This document shows, one piece after another, positions 52,936 through 62,384 of a stretch of DNA of 64,000 bases. The translations under genes were made by a program, and so were the position numbers. Position 1 is the stretch's first letter. Every line of letters begins with the position of its first letter. Source of the stretch: Lachnospiraceae bacterium (GTDB lineage: Bacteria; Bacillota; Clostridia; Lachnospirales; Lachnospiraceae); NCBI GenBank assembly GCA_015056765.1, contig SVFQ01000015.1, positions 1 through 64,000 of the forward strand. Direction: 5' to 3'. The notes under the pieces were generated by a model. That model saw only the letters and a list, made by a program, of their open reading frames with translations. It was not told where the DNA came from and searched no databases.

Positions 52936-54834
52936 ATGAAAATCACGTTACTTTTATTGTTAATGGAATACTTTATAGTAGTCTTTTCCATGTCCGCAGG
53001 GGACAGCTTCACAAAGCGAAGAGCCTACTGTGATCCGGCGGTCAGATGCTGCGTCGTGACACTGAGTTTTGGTATGATTTCGGAGACCATACTCATTCTG
53101 AGACAGCACTTTGCGCCGCTGCCATTGCCTAGGTATTACGAGATTAATATGAACCTGTTTCTCGTAACGCTGAATTTCCTCATGGCCTTTATGCTGATTT
53201 ATATCAAGCTTTTTGCCAAGGAAGTGAAGAGAATTTGGATTACCTTGTTTTTTCCTATCGCGCAGACGATACTGATTCTCCTGAATCTGAAATTTGATGT
53301 GCTGTATAGAGTGAAGGATGGCGGTTTGCTTGCAGTATATCCCGGCACCATCTTACTGGTTATCAATGGCATTTTGAATTTCGTTTTTATCCTGGGTAAG
53401 CTTTACTATCATCGCGTACGCCTTGGAAGAAACTACATTGCGGTAGTACTGATGTACATCGCTACCGGGTTTGCATCCTGCGTGGTGTCTTATTTCACCC
53501 ATACACTGCTGTTTGCCCAGACCACCTTTATTTATGGCTTTATCGTCATGATTTTTATCCACTTCTATGTAGATAACCCGCTCAGTAACAGACTTGGACT
53601 CTACAATCGAAGAGGTTTCTACAGAGCCATCAAGGAAATCATTCATTATCATCCGGATGTGGAGTACACCATTATCCAGCTGGATATCAATAACTTCCAG
53701 AACTTCAATGAGAAATATGGCTACAATACAGGAAATATGCTTCTGAGAAGTATTTCTGATTATTTGCAGAGTAAGTATCGACCAATCGGAGAAGTAGGAT
53801 ACTTTGGCGAGGATGACTTCATCCTTTGCTTGCCACGTGGCGTGTTTGGAAAGAAAGAGCTGACAGAGCTCTCTGATGTTATCGATGAGGTTTCCGGAGA
53901 AGGATACAGACTGCACTTTACGGCAGGCGAGTATCAGGTCACAGACCGTAATATGCTTCCGGAGATGATGTGTGACCGTGCAGATTATGCCCATTCTAAG
54001 GTACATCACGATGTACTGAAGGATAATTACGCAGTATTTGCCGGCAAGGAAGAGGAAGAGTTTGAGATGCGCAACTACATGGTACATTCCATGCAGGATG
54101 CGATAGAACAGAACAAATTCTTCATCGAAATTCAGCCAATCTATGATGCATGTACCCAAAAGCCTGCCTATGGCGAAGCTTTGGTGCGTTGGAATGATGA
54201 TAGATATGGCCTGATATCACCTGCTTACTTTATCCCATTTGCGGAGCGGAGTGGTGTCATTACAGTGTTGGATCGTTATGTGTGGAATGAAGTATGTAAG
54301 TGCCTGCAGACCTGGAAGGCTGAAGGACTTGAGACTACACCGATTTCCATTAATATTTCCAGAGTAGATATCGAGCAATTCGATGTACCTGCTTATATTG
54401 CCGGTTTGATTCAGGAGTATGGCCTTGCGCCATCTGACTTGAAGCTGGAGATTACGGAAAGTGCCTTTACCAGTGTAGATGATGTGCTGATTGCAAGCGT
54501 CAATCGTTTGCATGATATCGGATGCCAGATTCTCATGGATGATTTTGGCGTAGGCTATTCCAACTTCAATATCTTCAAGAGACTTCCTATCGATGTCTTA
54601 AAGGCAGATATGGGATTCATTCAGGATAATAGTACGACTACCAAGTCTCGTGTAGTAATCGAAAGCATCGTGTCTATGACCAAGAGATTGGGTATGCCTA
54701 TCATCGTAGAAGGTGTGGAGACCAAAGAGCAGTACGACAGCTTAAAAGATTTGGGCTGTGAGTACGTACAGGGCTTCTATTTCTCCAGACCTATCAGCGT
54801 AGAGAAATTCAAAGCCCTTTTAGCAAAACGATAA
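52936..54834 (+). CDS. Second membrane GGDEF/EAL protein
   Basis: 632 residues from the ATG at 52936, where the first membrane helix starts (ITLLLLLMEYFIVVFSM). Six or seven membrane segments (1-220) are followed by a GGDEF domain (about 225-370) in which the signature is FGEDDF, and an EAL domain with EALVRW (near 413), SINISRVD, LEITES, MDDFGVGYSN, LKADMGF and EGVETK. The EAL side looks complete and the GGDEF side degenerate, so this is probably a c-di-GMP phosphodiesterase controlled by a membrane sensor. There is no PAS domain, unlike the gene at 41435. Start uncertain. Confidence 0.9.
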   Translation: MKITLLLLLMEYFIVVFSMSAGDSFTKRRAYCDPAVRCCVVTLSFGMISETILILRQHFAPLPLPRYYEINMNLFLVTLNFLMAFMLIYIKLFAKEVKRIWITLFFPIAQTILILLNLKFDVLYRVKDGGLLAVYPGTILLVINGILNFVFILGKLYYHRVRLGRNYIAVVLMYIATGFASCVVSYFTHTLLFAQTTFIYGFIVMIFIHFYVDNPLSNRLGLYNRRGFYRAIKEIIHYHPDVEYTIIQLDINNFQNFNEKYGYNTGNMLLRSISDYLQSKYRPIGEVGYFGEDDFILCLPRGVFGKKELTELSDVIDEVSGEGYRLHFTAGEYQVTDRNMLPEMMCDRADYAHSKVHHDVLKDNYAVFAGKEEEEFEMRNYMVHSMQDAIEQNKFFIEIQPIYDACTQKPAYGEALVRWNDDRYGLISPAYFIPFAERSGVITVLDRYVWNEVCKCLQTWKAEGLETTPISINISRVDIEQFDVPAYIAGLIQEYGLAPSDLKLEITESAFTSVDDVLIASVNRLHDIGCQILMDDFGVGYSNFNIFKRLPIDVLKADMGFIQDNSTTTKSRVVIESIVSMTKRLGMPIIVEGVETKEQYDSLKDLGCEYVQGFYFSRPISVEKFKALLAKR

Positions 54835-54839
54835 AAAAA

Positions 54840-54857
54840 GCCCGCCATAGAGCGGGC
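54840..54857 (-). terminator. Terminator hairpin 1 (mainly minus strand)
   Basis: GCCCGC (54840-54845) pairs with GCGGGC (54852-54857). Seven As on the left (54833-54839) give a T run on the minus strand, so it backs up termination of the HU gene. Confidence 0.8.
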
Positions 54858-54861
54858 AAGA

Positions 54862-54892
54862 AAAAACCCTTCACGTAAGTGAAGGGTTTTTC
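54862..54892 (+). terminator. Two-way terminator between the EAL gene and HU
   Basis: AAAAACCCTTCAC (54862-54874), loop GTAA, GTGAAGGGTTTTT (54879-54891): a perfect 13-bp stem with A and T flanks, usable from both sides. Confidence 0.93.
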
Positions 54893-54903
54893 GCGTTCTG
54901 AAA

Positions 54904-55182
54904 TTATTTACCGTTTACGAGGTCTTTCAGAGCTTTACCTGGTTTGAACTTAGGTGCTACAGAAGCAGGAATCTTGATTTCCTTACCAGTCTGTGGATTC
55001 TTACCAGTTCTAGCTGCTCTTTTAGCAGTTTCGAAAGTACCGAAGCCAATCAGCTGTACTTTATCTTTTTTCTTAAGCTGTGTGGAAACAACTTCTACGA
55101 AAGCTTTAACAGCTGCTTCAGAATCTTTCTTAGAAAGACCGGTTTTTTTTGCAATTGCTTCAACTAATTCTGTTTTGTTCAT
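54904..55182 (-). CDS. hup: HU family DNA-binding protein
   Basis: 92 residues: MNKTELVEAIAKKTGLSKKD, the beta-arm region with GRNPQTG-like TGKNPQTGKEI and the end FKPGKALKDLVNG, all typical of HU. It forms dimers that bend and compact DNA. AAGGGGA precedes the ATG. It stands alone, with its own promoter and double terminator. Confidence 0.96.
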   Translation of the reverse strand: MNKTELVEAIAKKTGLSKKDSEAAVKAFVEVVSTQLKKKDKVQLIGFGTFETAKRAARTGKNPQTGKEIKIPASVAPKFKPGKALKDLVNGK

Positions 55183-55230
55183 GATAATTAGTCCCCTTTG
55201 CTAAAATAGTATTGTATTGCTACAAGTCTG

Positions 55231-55259
55231 ATTTTAGCCTTATTTACGGGGTTTTTCAA
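55231..55259 (-). promoter_or_regulatory. Promoter of the HU gene
   Basis: On the minus strand TTGAAA (55259-55254), 17-base spacer, TAAAAT (55236-55231), about 50 bases before the start codon. Confidence 0.8.
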
Positions 55260-55290
55260 CCCTTTTGTAACAATTTTTACATTTTTTTGT

Positions 55291-55328
55291 AAAAAAAAGA
55301 ACGAAATCTGAAAAAATCGATTCCGTTC
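55291..55328 (-). terminator. Terminator of the secreted-protein gene
   Basis: On the minus strand GAACGGAATC (55328-55319) pairs with GATTTCGTTC (55308-55299) with one mismatch, then eight Ts. Confidence 0.8.
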
Positions 55329-55355
55329 CTTCTATAATAAGTGTTTTCTGTCAAT

Positions 55356-55916
55356 TTATAAAGTGACGACTTTAATGATCTCTCCTTCCATGCCGTCAAT
55401 GAAATTCACCGTACCGGAACCATCTTTGACACTATTGAAGACCTTCTTGTCAACGATAAATTCAGCTACGGAACCATCAGCTACATCATAACGATTACTA
55501 GAATCGGTGTGTACAGGTGCCTTTAAAGCACCGACTACACAGCGCACAATACTTCCGTCTTCAAGCACTAGGGTGACTCTGTCACCGATGTTTTTCGTGT
55601 ACCCTGTGCCAATCGCGATGCAATAGCGATTGTTGTATTTGATTAGACCGTTAGGGTCGGTATAGCAATATCCACTATACAAAAACTTATACTGATCACT
55701 TGTCTCATCAGTTACAGCCGAGCAGTACATATAGGTCTTCTTTGCACTGACACAGCCTTCCAAATGATTTGGAACATTTACGCTGCTCATCTCACACAGC
55801 TCCGCTTCGGTAAGAACCAGCTCTTCTGCGTGGGTCTGAGCGGAAAAAGTAAGTGATAGGACAAGTGCTGCTACCAATACTTTTCCCATATTCTTTTGTA
55901 AACTCACGGTGTCCAT
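55356..55916 (-). CDS. Small secreted protein of unknown function
   Basis: 186 residues with a signal peptide (VLVAALVLSLTFSAQTHA, cut near residue 30). The mature part has five cysteines and a C-terminal beta region (NRYCIAIGTGYTKNIGDRVT, VEDGSIVRC-like LEDGSIVRCVVG) that loosely recalls double-psi barrel or 3D-type wall-associated domains; I would not assign it. The start is uncertain: ATG 55916 or the methionine ten codons later, neither with a strong ribosome site. Divergent from the next gene. Confidence 0.78.
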   Translation of the reverse strand: MDTVSLQKNMGKVLVAALVLSLTFSAQTHAEELVLTEAELCEMSSVNVPNHLEGCVSAKKTYMYCSAVTDETSDQYKFLYSGYCYTDPNGLIKYNNRYCIAIGTGYTKNIGDRVTLVLEDGSIVRCVVGALKAPVHTDSSNRYDVADGSVAEFIVDKKVFNSVKDGSGTVNFIDGMEGEIIKVVTL

Positions 55917-56115
55917 TATGCCATCATTTCATTTTGATGTCAAATTTACCAAAAACGATATACGAAAACTGTGCAAAATGCCCGAGAATACTGGTGGAAA
56001 TTGGTCAACAAATAGTATATAATCAAATGGTTCATAACATGGGAATGGTGTATTTACGGCCTTTTCCGAAGAATGTTAAAAAATTTTGAACTTTGTTAGA
56101 GAGCGGGAATACAAA

Positions 56116-57702
56116 ATGATAAGACAGAATTTTAGAAAAGCATTACTAGCAACGGTAATGAGCCTTGCTTTTATCGCCAGCATTGTACCGGTGACCTTCG
56201 TTAAAGCGGCAAATGATTATGTTTACGAAGAGCAGACCGGTTCCATTACACTCAGCGAGAGTGGCGGCTCAGTAAGTTTTGATGTGCAGACCTTTGCAAA
56301 AAACGGATGGAGAATCACACAATACTCCAATCTTTCTGCGTCAGGAACCGGCACTATATCCGACCTGAGCAAAAGCGGAGATATTATCCAGTTCAAATTA
56401 GGTCCGATGGATGATGAAGGTACCGTCAATATCAGCTTTACAGTTACAGAGGTGAAAAAAGGAGATGAAGGAAGCAACAGCGGTGTTGCTATGGCTAATC
56501 TTTCCGAAAACCCTATAGCCTGCGTCATGAGCTATTCGGTGCATCGAAGTGTAACAGATACTACAGAAACTACCGAAACCACAGAGTCTAAGGAAGAGCC
56601 CCAAGTAGAGCCGCAGCCTGAGGTGGATCCTACACCGACACCGAAGCCCGCACCGGATCCTGCAGAGACGAAAACTGTAGAACCGGCACCAAAGCCAAGT
56701 CAGCAGCCGACGACTACAGACAACACGCAGCCGGCAAATCCGGCACCTACAGCTAGTCAGGACACAGCACCTGCAGCAAGTCAGGACACAGCTTCTGCAG
56801 CAGAGGCGCAGGTTGCAAGCGCAGCCCAGGCAGCTGTAGAGACTGCACCGGTTCAGGTGGCAGCAGCAGTAGACCCTGCTCCGAAGCAGGAAGAAGGTGT
56901 AGTAGCCGGAACCAAACATGCAAAAGAAGGCTCCGAAGCTACTGTAGCAGAGAAAAAAGAAGATGCAGAGCCTGAAATAGTGACTCTGGACTTAACAGAT
57001 ATCAGCGAAGATAAAGCACAGGTAACCAAAGACGTCTTGCAGGAATATGCAGGAAAGAATGTGAAACTGGAGCTTACGCTTAGCGAAACAGCGAAATGGG
57101 TCATCGATGCTTCTACCATTGATGCAGAGAAAGTACAGGATATTGACCTGGGTATCGTGAGAGACGCAGATGGCATTCCCGCAGAAACCCTGGATGCTTT
57201 TATGGAGAATCCGAAGCTTTCCGAGGCTACTTTGACAGAACAGATTAGCCTGCGTCATGATGGACTTTTTGGATTTAGCGCAGACCTTTATCTTCTGGTA
57301 GGCAAAGAGTATCAGGGCAAGTACGCAAACCTTTTCTACTACAATCCGGAGACGAAAGCTTTGGAATTCGTAGCAGCAAAGGAAGTGGGAGAAGATGGCT
57401 ATGCATCCTTCCCCTTCGTACATGCATCTGATTATGCAGTTATCGTAGATCGAGCTCCTTTAGGAGATTTGATTTCTGATCCTAATGCGGGCGTGAATCT
57501 GGTAGATGATTCTTCGGAGGCTGTACAGTCCAGCGAGATCAATGTAGAAGAGCAGACCGTAGAAGGCGGCGCCAGATGGGTGGGCCTGATGATGATTCTG
57601 CTGATTATCACTGCGATTATAGTGGTATTCTTGATGGTTCACATGATCTACAAAGCAGATAACCCGGATTATGATAACCAATATGCAAGAAAAAAAGCAT
57701 AA
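56116..57702 (+). CDS. Membrane-anchored surface protein with Pro/Thr-rich spacer
   Basis: 528 residues from the ATG at 56116. Signal peptide (ALLATVMSLAFIASIVPVTF), then a small beta domain (about 35-135), a long low-complexity spacer rich in T, E, P, A and Q (about 145-280), a second folded region (about 290-460: IVTLDLTDISEDKAQVTKDV, LFGFSADLYLLVGKEYQGKY) and a C-terminal membrane helix with a short charged tail. There is no sortase motif, so it is anchored at both architecture ends by membrane rather than wall. Not recognised as a known family. Its 3' end overlaps the polymerase gene by 32 bases. Confidence 0.82.
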   Translation: MIRQNFRKALLATVMSLAFIASIVPVTFVKAANDYVYEEQTGSITLSESGGSVSFDVQTFAKNGWRITQYSNLSASGTGTISDLSKSGDIIQFKLGPMDDEGTVNISFTVTEVKKGDEGSNSGVAMANLSENPIACVMSYSVHRSVTDTTETTETTESKEEPQVEPQPEVDPTPTPKPAPDPAETKTVEPAPKPSQQPTTTDNTQPANPAPTASQDTAPAASQDTASAAEAQVASAAQAAVETAPVQVAAAVDPAPKQEEGVVAGTKHAKEGSEATVAEKKEDAEPEIVTLDLTDISEDKAQVTKDVLQEYAGKNVKLELTLSETAKWVIDASTIDAEKVQDIDLGIVRDADGIPAETLDAFMENPKLSEATLTEQISLRHDGLFGFSADLYLLVGKEYQGKYANLFYYNPETKALEFVAAKEVGEDGYASFPFVHASDYAVIVDRAPLGDLISDPNAGVNLVDDSSEAVQSSEINVEEQTVEGGARWVGLMMILLIITAIIVVFLMVHMIYKADNPDYDNQYARKKA

Positions 57703-59227
57703 CGACAACAGAATATACATCGCAATCGACCTAAAGAGCTTCTATGCTTCTGTGGAGTGTCGTGCGCGAAGCCTGGATCCTCTGAATACCAATTTAGTGG
57801 TGGCAGATGATTCCAGAACAGAGAAGACGATATGCCTGGCAGTTACACCTTCCTTGAAATCCCACGGGGTTTCGGGAAGGGCCAGGCTTTTTGAAGTTAT
57901 ACAGAAAGTTCGCGAAGTGAATGCCTACAGACGTACCATGGCAAAGCATGAACTGACGGGAAAATCTGTCTTCGATCATGAGCTAAAGGAGCACCCGGAC
58001 TGGGAGGTGGATTTCATCATCGCCAGACCCAGGATGGCACTGTACATGGAAGTCAGCACGGAGATCTATGACATTTACCTCAAGTACGTGGCACCGGAAG
58101 ATATGCACGTGTACTCGGTAGATGAAGTCTTTCTGGATGTGACCCAGTACCTGCGCACCTATGGCCTGACAGCCCATGAGCTGGCCATGCGCATGATCCG
58201 GGATGTCCTAAACCAGACCGGCATCACTGCCACAGCAGGCATCGGTACCAATATGTATCTGGCAAAAGTAGCCATGGACATCGTGGCGAAGCACATGCCG
58301 GCAGACAAAGACGGGGTGCGTATCGCGGAACTGGACGAAATGTCCTATCGAAGAGAGCTTTGGGACCACACCCCTTTGACGGACTTTTGGCGTGTGGGCA
58401 GAGGCTATGCCAGTAAACTGGAGCGCTATGGTCTCCATACCATGGGAGATATCGCCAGAGCCTCCCTGGGGAAAAAGGGCAAAGACTTCTACAACGAAGA
58501 AATGCTCTATGACATGTTTGGTGTCAATGCCGAGCTCCTCATCGACCATGCCTGGGGGTACGAGCCTGCCACCATCCAGCAAATCAGAGCCTATAAGCCG
58601 GAGAATAACTCCCTTAGCTCAGGACAAGTGCTGAGCTGCCCTTATGAAGCTGATAAAGGCCGTATCATCGTACGAGAGATGACGGACCTTCTGGTACTGG
58701 ATCTGGTGGATAAAGGCCTGGTGACAGACCAAATCGTGCTGACCATCGGCTATGACGTGGAGAACCTTTTAGACCCGGAGCGGGCAAAGCAGTACCATGG
58801 CCCGATCACCATCGACCATTATGGTAGAAAGGTGCCTAAGCACGCCCACGGTACGGCAAATCTTGGAAAGCACACTTCTTCCACCATGAAGATTATCGAT
58901 GCCACCATGGAGCTGTATGACCGCATCATCGACCCTACGCTTCTTCTTCGCAGAGTGACAGTGGCGGCCAACCACGTCATCTACGAGGCGGACATGCCAA
59001 AGGAAGAAGTGGTCTACGAGCAGATGGACCTTTTTACAGACTATGCAGCCAAGTCCAAGGCAGAAGAAGAGGAAAAGGCTAAGCTGGAACGGGAAAAGCG
59101 TATGCAGAAAGCCATCTTAGAAGCCCAAAAGAGATTTGGCAAAAATGCCATCCTAAAGGGCATGAGCCTGCAGGAAGGCGCCACCACCATCGAACGCAAC
59201 AGTCAGATCGGCGGCCACAAAGCGTAA
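57671..59227 (+). CDS. Y-family translesion DNA polymerase (UvrX type)
   Basis: 518 residues. Palm residues are present: YIAIDLKSFYASVECRA (first catalytic Asp) and VYSVDEVFLDVT (Asp-Glu pair), with the UmuC/UvrX-type helix-hairpin-helix (WRVGRGYASKLERYGLHTMG) and little-finger domain. A tail rich in E and K (about 460-490) follows. It copies damaged DNA with low fidelity. The next gene is a YolD protein, the usual partner. The start is inside the preceding gene (ATG 57671 or 57683) without a strong ribosome site. No SOS box was seen. Confidence 0.92.
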   Translation: MITNMQEKKHNDNRIYIAIDLKSFYASVECRARSLDPLNTNLVVADDSRTEKTICLAVTPSLKSHGVSGRARLFEVIQKVREVNAYRRTMAKHELTGKSVFDHELKEHPDWEVDFIIARPRMALYMEVSTEIYDIYLKYVAPEDMHVYSVDEVFLDVTQYLRTYGLTAHELAMRMIRDVLNQTGITATAGIGTNMYLAKVAMDIVAKHMPADKDGVRIAELDEMSYRRELWDHTPLTDFWRVGRGYASKLERYGLHTMGDIARASLGKKGKDFYNEEMLYDMFGVNAELLIDHAWGYEPATIQQIRAYKPENNSLSSGQVLSCPYEADKGRIIVREMTDLLVLDLVDKGLVTDQIVLTIGYDVENLLDPERAKQYHGPITIDHYGRKVPKHAHGTANLGKHTSSTMKIIDATMELYDRIIDPTLLLRRVTVAANHVIYEADMPKEEVVYEQMDLFTDYAAKSKAEEEEKAKLEREKRMQKAILEAQKRFGKNAILKGMSLQEGATTIERNSQIGGHKA

Positions 59228-59269
59228 GAAAGACAGAAAATGGCCAGCTGAAGAAAGACAGGAAAAGAC

Positions 59270-59680
59270 ATGGACGAAGTAATGAAAAAATACGGGGACA
59301 TCATCGATTTGCCCTACCATGGCACCACCAGCAGGGACCCTATGGACCCTATCAAAAGAGCGGCGCAGTTTTCTCCTTTTGCAGCCCTGACAGGACATGA
59401 GGAAGCCATTGAAGAGACCGGCAGACTGACAGAACGCTTCCGGGAGCCGGATGAGGATGTGAAGGCCTACCTGGACAGACAGATTGCACAGATTATGGCA
59501 GACCCCACCAGGGAAGTGGAAATCCGCTATTTTAAGCCGGATAGCAGAAAAGCAGGCGGCGCTTACGTGACAAAGAGGGGCAGAGTCCGGAAACTGGATT
59601 CTATATCGAAGGACGTCATCATGGAGGATGGCGGTATCATACCGGTACATTACATCGTAGACATCTCAATTTTAGAGTGA
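59270..59680 (+). CDS. YolD-like protein
   Basis: 136 residues with the YolD pattern: IIDLPYHGTTSRDPMDPIKR, RAAQFSPFAALTGHEEAIEET, and a C-terminal SH3-like strand region (VVEIRYFKPDSRKAGG type). YolD proteins are small partners of UvrX-type polymerases, perhaps replacing UmuD. It lies 42 bases after the polymerase gene. The short gap contains a repeated AAGAAAGACAG. Confidence 0.88.
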   Translation: MDEVMKKYGDIIDLPYHGTTSRDPMDPIKRAAQFSPFAALTGHEEAIEETGRLTERFREPDEDVKAYLDRQIAQIMADPTREVEIRYFKPDSRKAGGAYVTKRGRVRKLDSISKDVIMEDGGIIPVHYIVDISILE

Positions 59681-59729
59681 TAAAATAAAAAAGAACCGTT
59701 AAGACATGCAGAGAGGAGAATTAAGAAGC

Positions 59730-60017
59730 ATGGATAGAAATGATTTAATTAAAAGCTTAAGTGCGGCAATGACAGGAGACTTACTTCCGGATGTAGAGGA
59801 TGTAAATACCGGCCATTTTAATTCTTCTACCGGTACCTTTTACTGCAACTTGCAGGGTAAACAGGTGGCTGAAGCAGAGATTGCATCCGCAATCCGCTAC
59901 TTCCGTTCCGCAGCCAACGAATTGGCTTCCAGCCCGATGCAAGAGAAGAAAGATAAGGCTCGCTTCTGTGTCATGGCGGCTGAAGCACTCGCGCAGGTAT
60001 CCGGCGTGAACGCTTAA
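59730..60017 (+). CDS. Small protein of unknown function
   Basis: 95 residues from the ATG at 59730, with AGGAG 11 bases upstream; an ATG at 59706 lies before that site and is less likely. The sequence (MDRNDLIKSLSAAMTGDLLP, then a helical second half) has no membrane segment or signal peptide. Family not recognised. It is 35 bases before a DUF6465-like gene and may be cotranscribed with it. Confidence 0.75.
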   Translation: MDRNDLIKSLSAAMTGDLLPDVEDVNTGHFNSSTGTFYCNLQGKQVAEAEIASAIRYFRSAANELASSPMQEKKDKARFCVMAAEALAQVSGVNA

Positions 60018-60052
60018 TCATTGGTGTAAAAGAAAAAAGTAGGAGGGGAACG

Positions 60053-60334
60053 ATGGCAGAGGTAAAAAAGACTGCTGCGAAGGCAGCTCCGAAGAAACCC
60101 GCAGTGAAGAAAGCAGCTACAAAGAAAGTTGCTCCTAAGACCGAGGTGTTACTTCAGTACCAGTACCAAGAAGTGACTGCAGCCGAAATCGAAAAGAGAG
60201 TTTTGGCGCAGTACAAAAAGGACAAAACTGGTGAAGATGCCAAAACAGTGAAAATTTACGTGAAGCCGGAAGAAAATACAGCATACTATGTTGTAAATGA
60301 CAAATTCCGCGGTAGCGTAGCACTTTATGCATAA
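60053..60334 (+). CDS. DUF6465-like protein with lysine-rich N-terminal tail
   Basis: 93 residues. Residues 1-30 are a K/A/P/T tail (AEVKKTAAKAAPKKPAVKKA) like histone H1; residues 33-93 form a compact domain (VYVKPEENTAYYVVNDKF type strand) that I recall as DUF6465 of Lachnospiraceae. The function is unknown; the basic tail suggests nucleic-acid binding. AGGAGGGG precedes the ATG. A terminator follows. Confidence 0.82.
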   Translation: MAEVKKTAAKAAPKKPAVKKAATKKVAPKTEVLLQYQYQEVTAAEIEKRVLAQYKKDKTGEDAKTVKIYVKPEENTAYYVVNDKFRGSVALYA

Positions 60335-60341
60335 CGAAAAG

Positions 60342-60372
60342 GGGGGACGGGACTTACCGTCCCCCAATTTAT
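60342..60372 (+). terminator. Terminator before rho
   Basis: GGGGGACGG (60342-60350), loop GACTTA, CCGTCCCCC (60357-60365), then AATTTATT. Strong stem, weak U tract. Confidence 0.75.
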
Positions 60373-60415
60373 TCTTGATAAAATTCTAAAATTTTTAAAA
60401 TTTTAAAAAAAGTAC

Positions 60416-60444
60416 TTGCATTTCGATTTTAAATCGGTTATGAT
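60416..60444 (+). promoter_or_regulatory. rho promoter
   Basis: TTGCAT (60416-60421), 17-base spacer, TATGAT (60439-60444). The spacer contains the palindrome CGATTTTAAATCG, and a related GATTCTAAATC recurs at 60465-60475. Confidence 0.75.
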
Positions 60445-60564
60445 TTGTTCTCGTACAGAAATTTGATTCTAAATCACTTCTTGACACCATGTGTCATGAA
60501 AGCACTCCGGAGCCTTTCGGTTCTGGCATATTCCACTGACTATTATTTTTACAGAATGTAACAG

Positions 60565-60591
60565 TTGTGCGGCAAGCCGCGTGAGTTTTTT
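60565..60591 (+). terminator. Terminator-like hairpin in the rho leader
   Basis: TTGTGCGG (60565-60572), loop CAAG, CCGCGTGA (60577-60584), with G-U pairs, then GTTTTTT (60585-60591). It ends 22 bases before the rho start codon. The leader of about 160 bases also has TGACAC/GTGTCA pairing near 60481. This could allow leader-level control of rho. Confidence 0.55.
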
Positions 60592-60613
60592 ATGATTAAA
60601 GGAGTATTTATTT

Positions 60614-61966
<1,353 letters not shown>

Positions 61967-61971
61967 AAGTG

Positions 61972-62000
61972 TTGCAATTCCGAAGCTACTATGTTATGAT
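61972..62000 (+). promoter_or_regulatory. rpmE promoter
   Basis: TTGCAA (61972-61977), 17-base spacer, TATGAT (61995-62000). It starts six bases after the rho stop codon. Confidence 0.8.
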
Positions 62001-62007
62001 GTATGAG

Positions 62008-62023
62008 CTGTCTATTTTGACAG
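62008..62023 (+). other. Hairpin at the 5' end of the rpmE leader
   Basis: CTGTC (62008-62012), loop TATTTT, GACAG (62019-62023), right at the predicted transcription start of a leader of about 95 bases. It may be a stabilising 5' hairpin or a protein-binding site for autoregulation. Confidence 0.4.
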
Positions 62024-62100
62024 ATGTTCGGGATAAAATGCAACAAAAAATAGATTGAGTGTCATGACCAAGACCATGGCATCGAGATGAGAGGTGTAAA

Positions 62101-62307
62101 ATGAAAGAAGGACTTCATCCAGAGTACTATCAGGCAACTGTAACATGCAACTGCGGTAACACATTCGTTACAGGTTCTACGAAAGAAGAAATCCACGTAG
62201 AAATCTGTTCCAAATGTCATCCATTCTACACAGGCCAGCAGAAAGCTACTAGAATCGCAGGACGTGTTGACAAATTCAACAAGAAATACGGCATGGGTAC
62301 AAAATAA
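62101..62307 (+). CDS. rpmE: Ribosomal protein L31 (zinc-binding form)
   Basis: 68 residues. It keeps the zinc ligands C16, C18, C36 and C39 (CNCGN, CSKCHPF), so it is the C+ form used under zinc-replete conditions. Structural protein of the 50S subunit near the central protuberance. GAGAGG precedes the ATG. Located between rho and DUF1385, a common order in Clostridia. Confidence 0.97.
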   Translation: MKEGLHPEYYQATVTCNCGNTFVTGSTKEEIHVEICSKCHPFYTGQQKATRIAGRVDKFNKKYGMGTK

Positions 62308-62320
62308 TTGTCTAACTAAG

Positions 62321-62349
62321 TTGAGGGGTCGAAACGCCCCTCAATTTTT
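62321..62349 (+). terminator. Terminator after rpmE
   Basis: TTGAGGGG (62321-62328) pairs with CCCCTCAA (62337-62344), followed by Ts. Confidence 0.93.
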
Positions 62350-62384
62350 ATTATAGCGGGGTCTCCCGCAGGATTAGGGAAACT

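Noticed and set aside
56398-56919. Minus-strand frame with many Cys and Arg residues
   Set aside because: Antisense of the Pro/Thr/Ala-rich spacer of the membrane-anchored protein; composition artefact.
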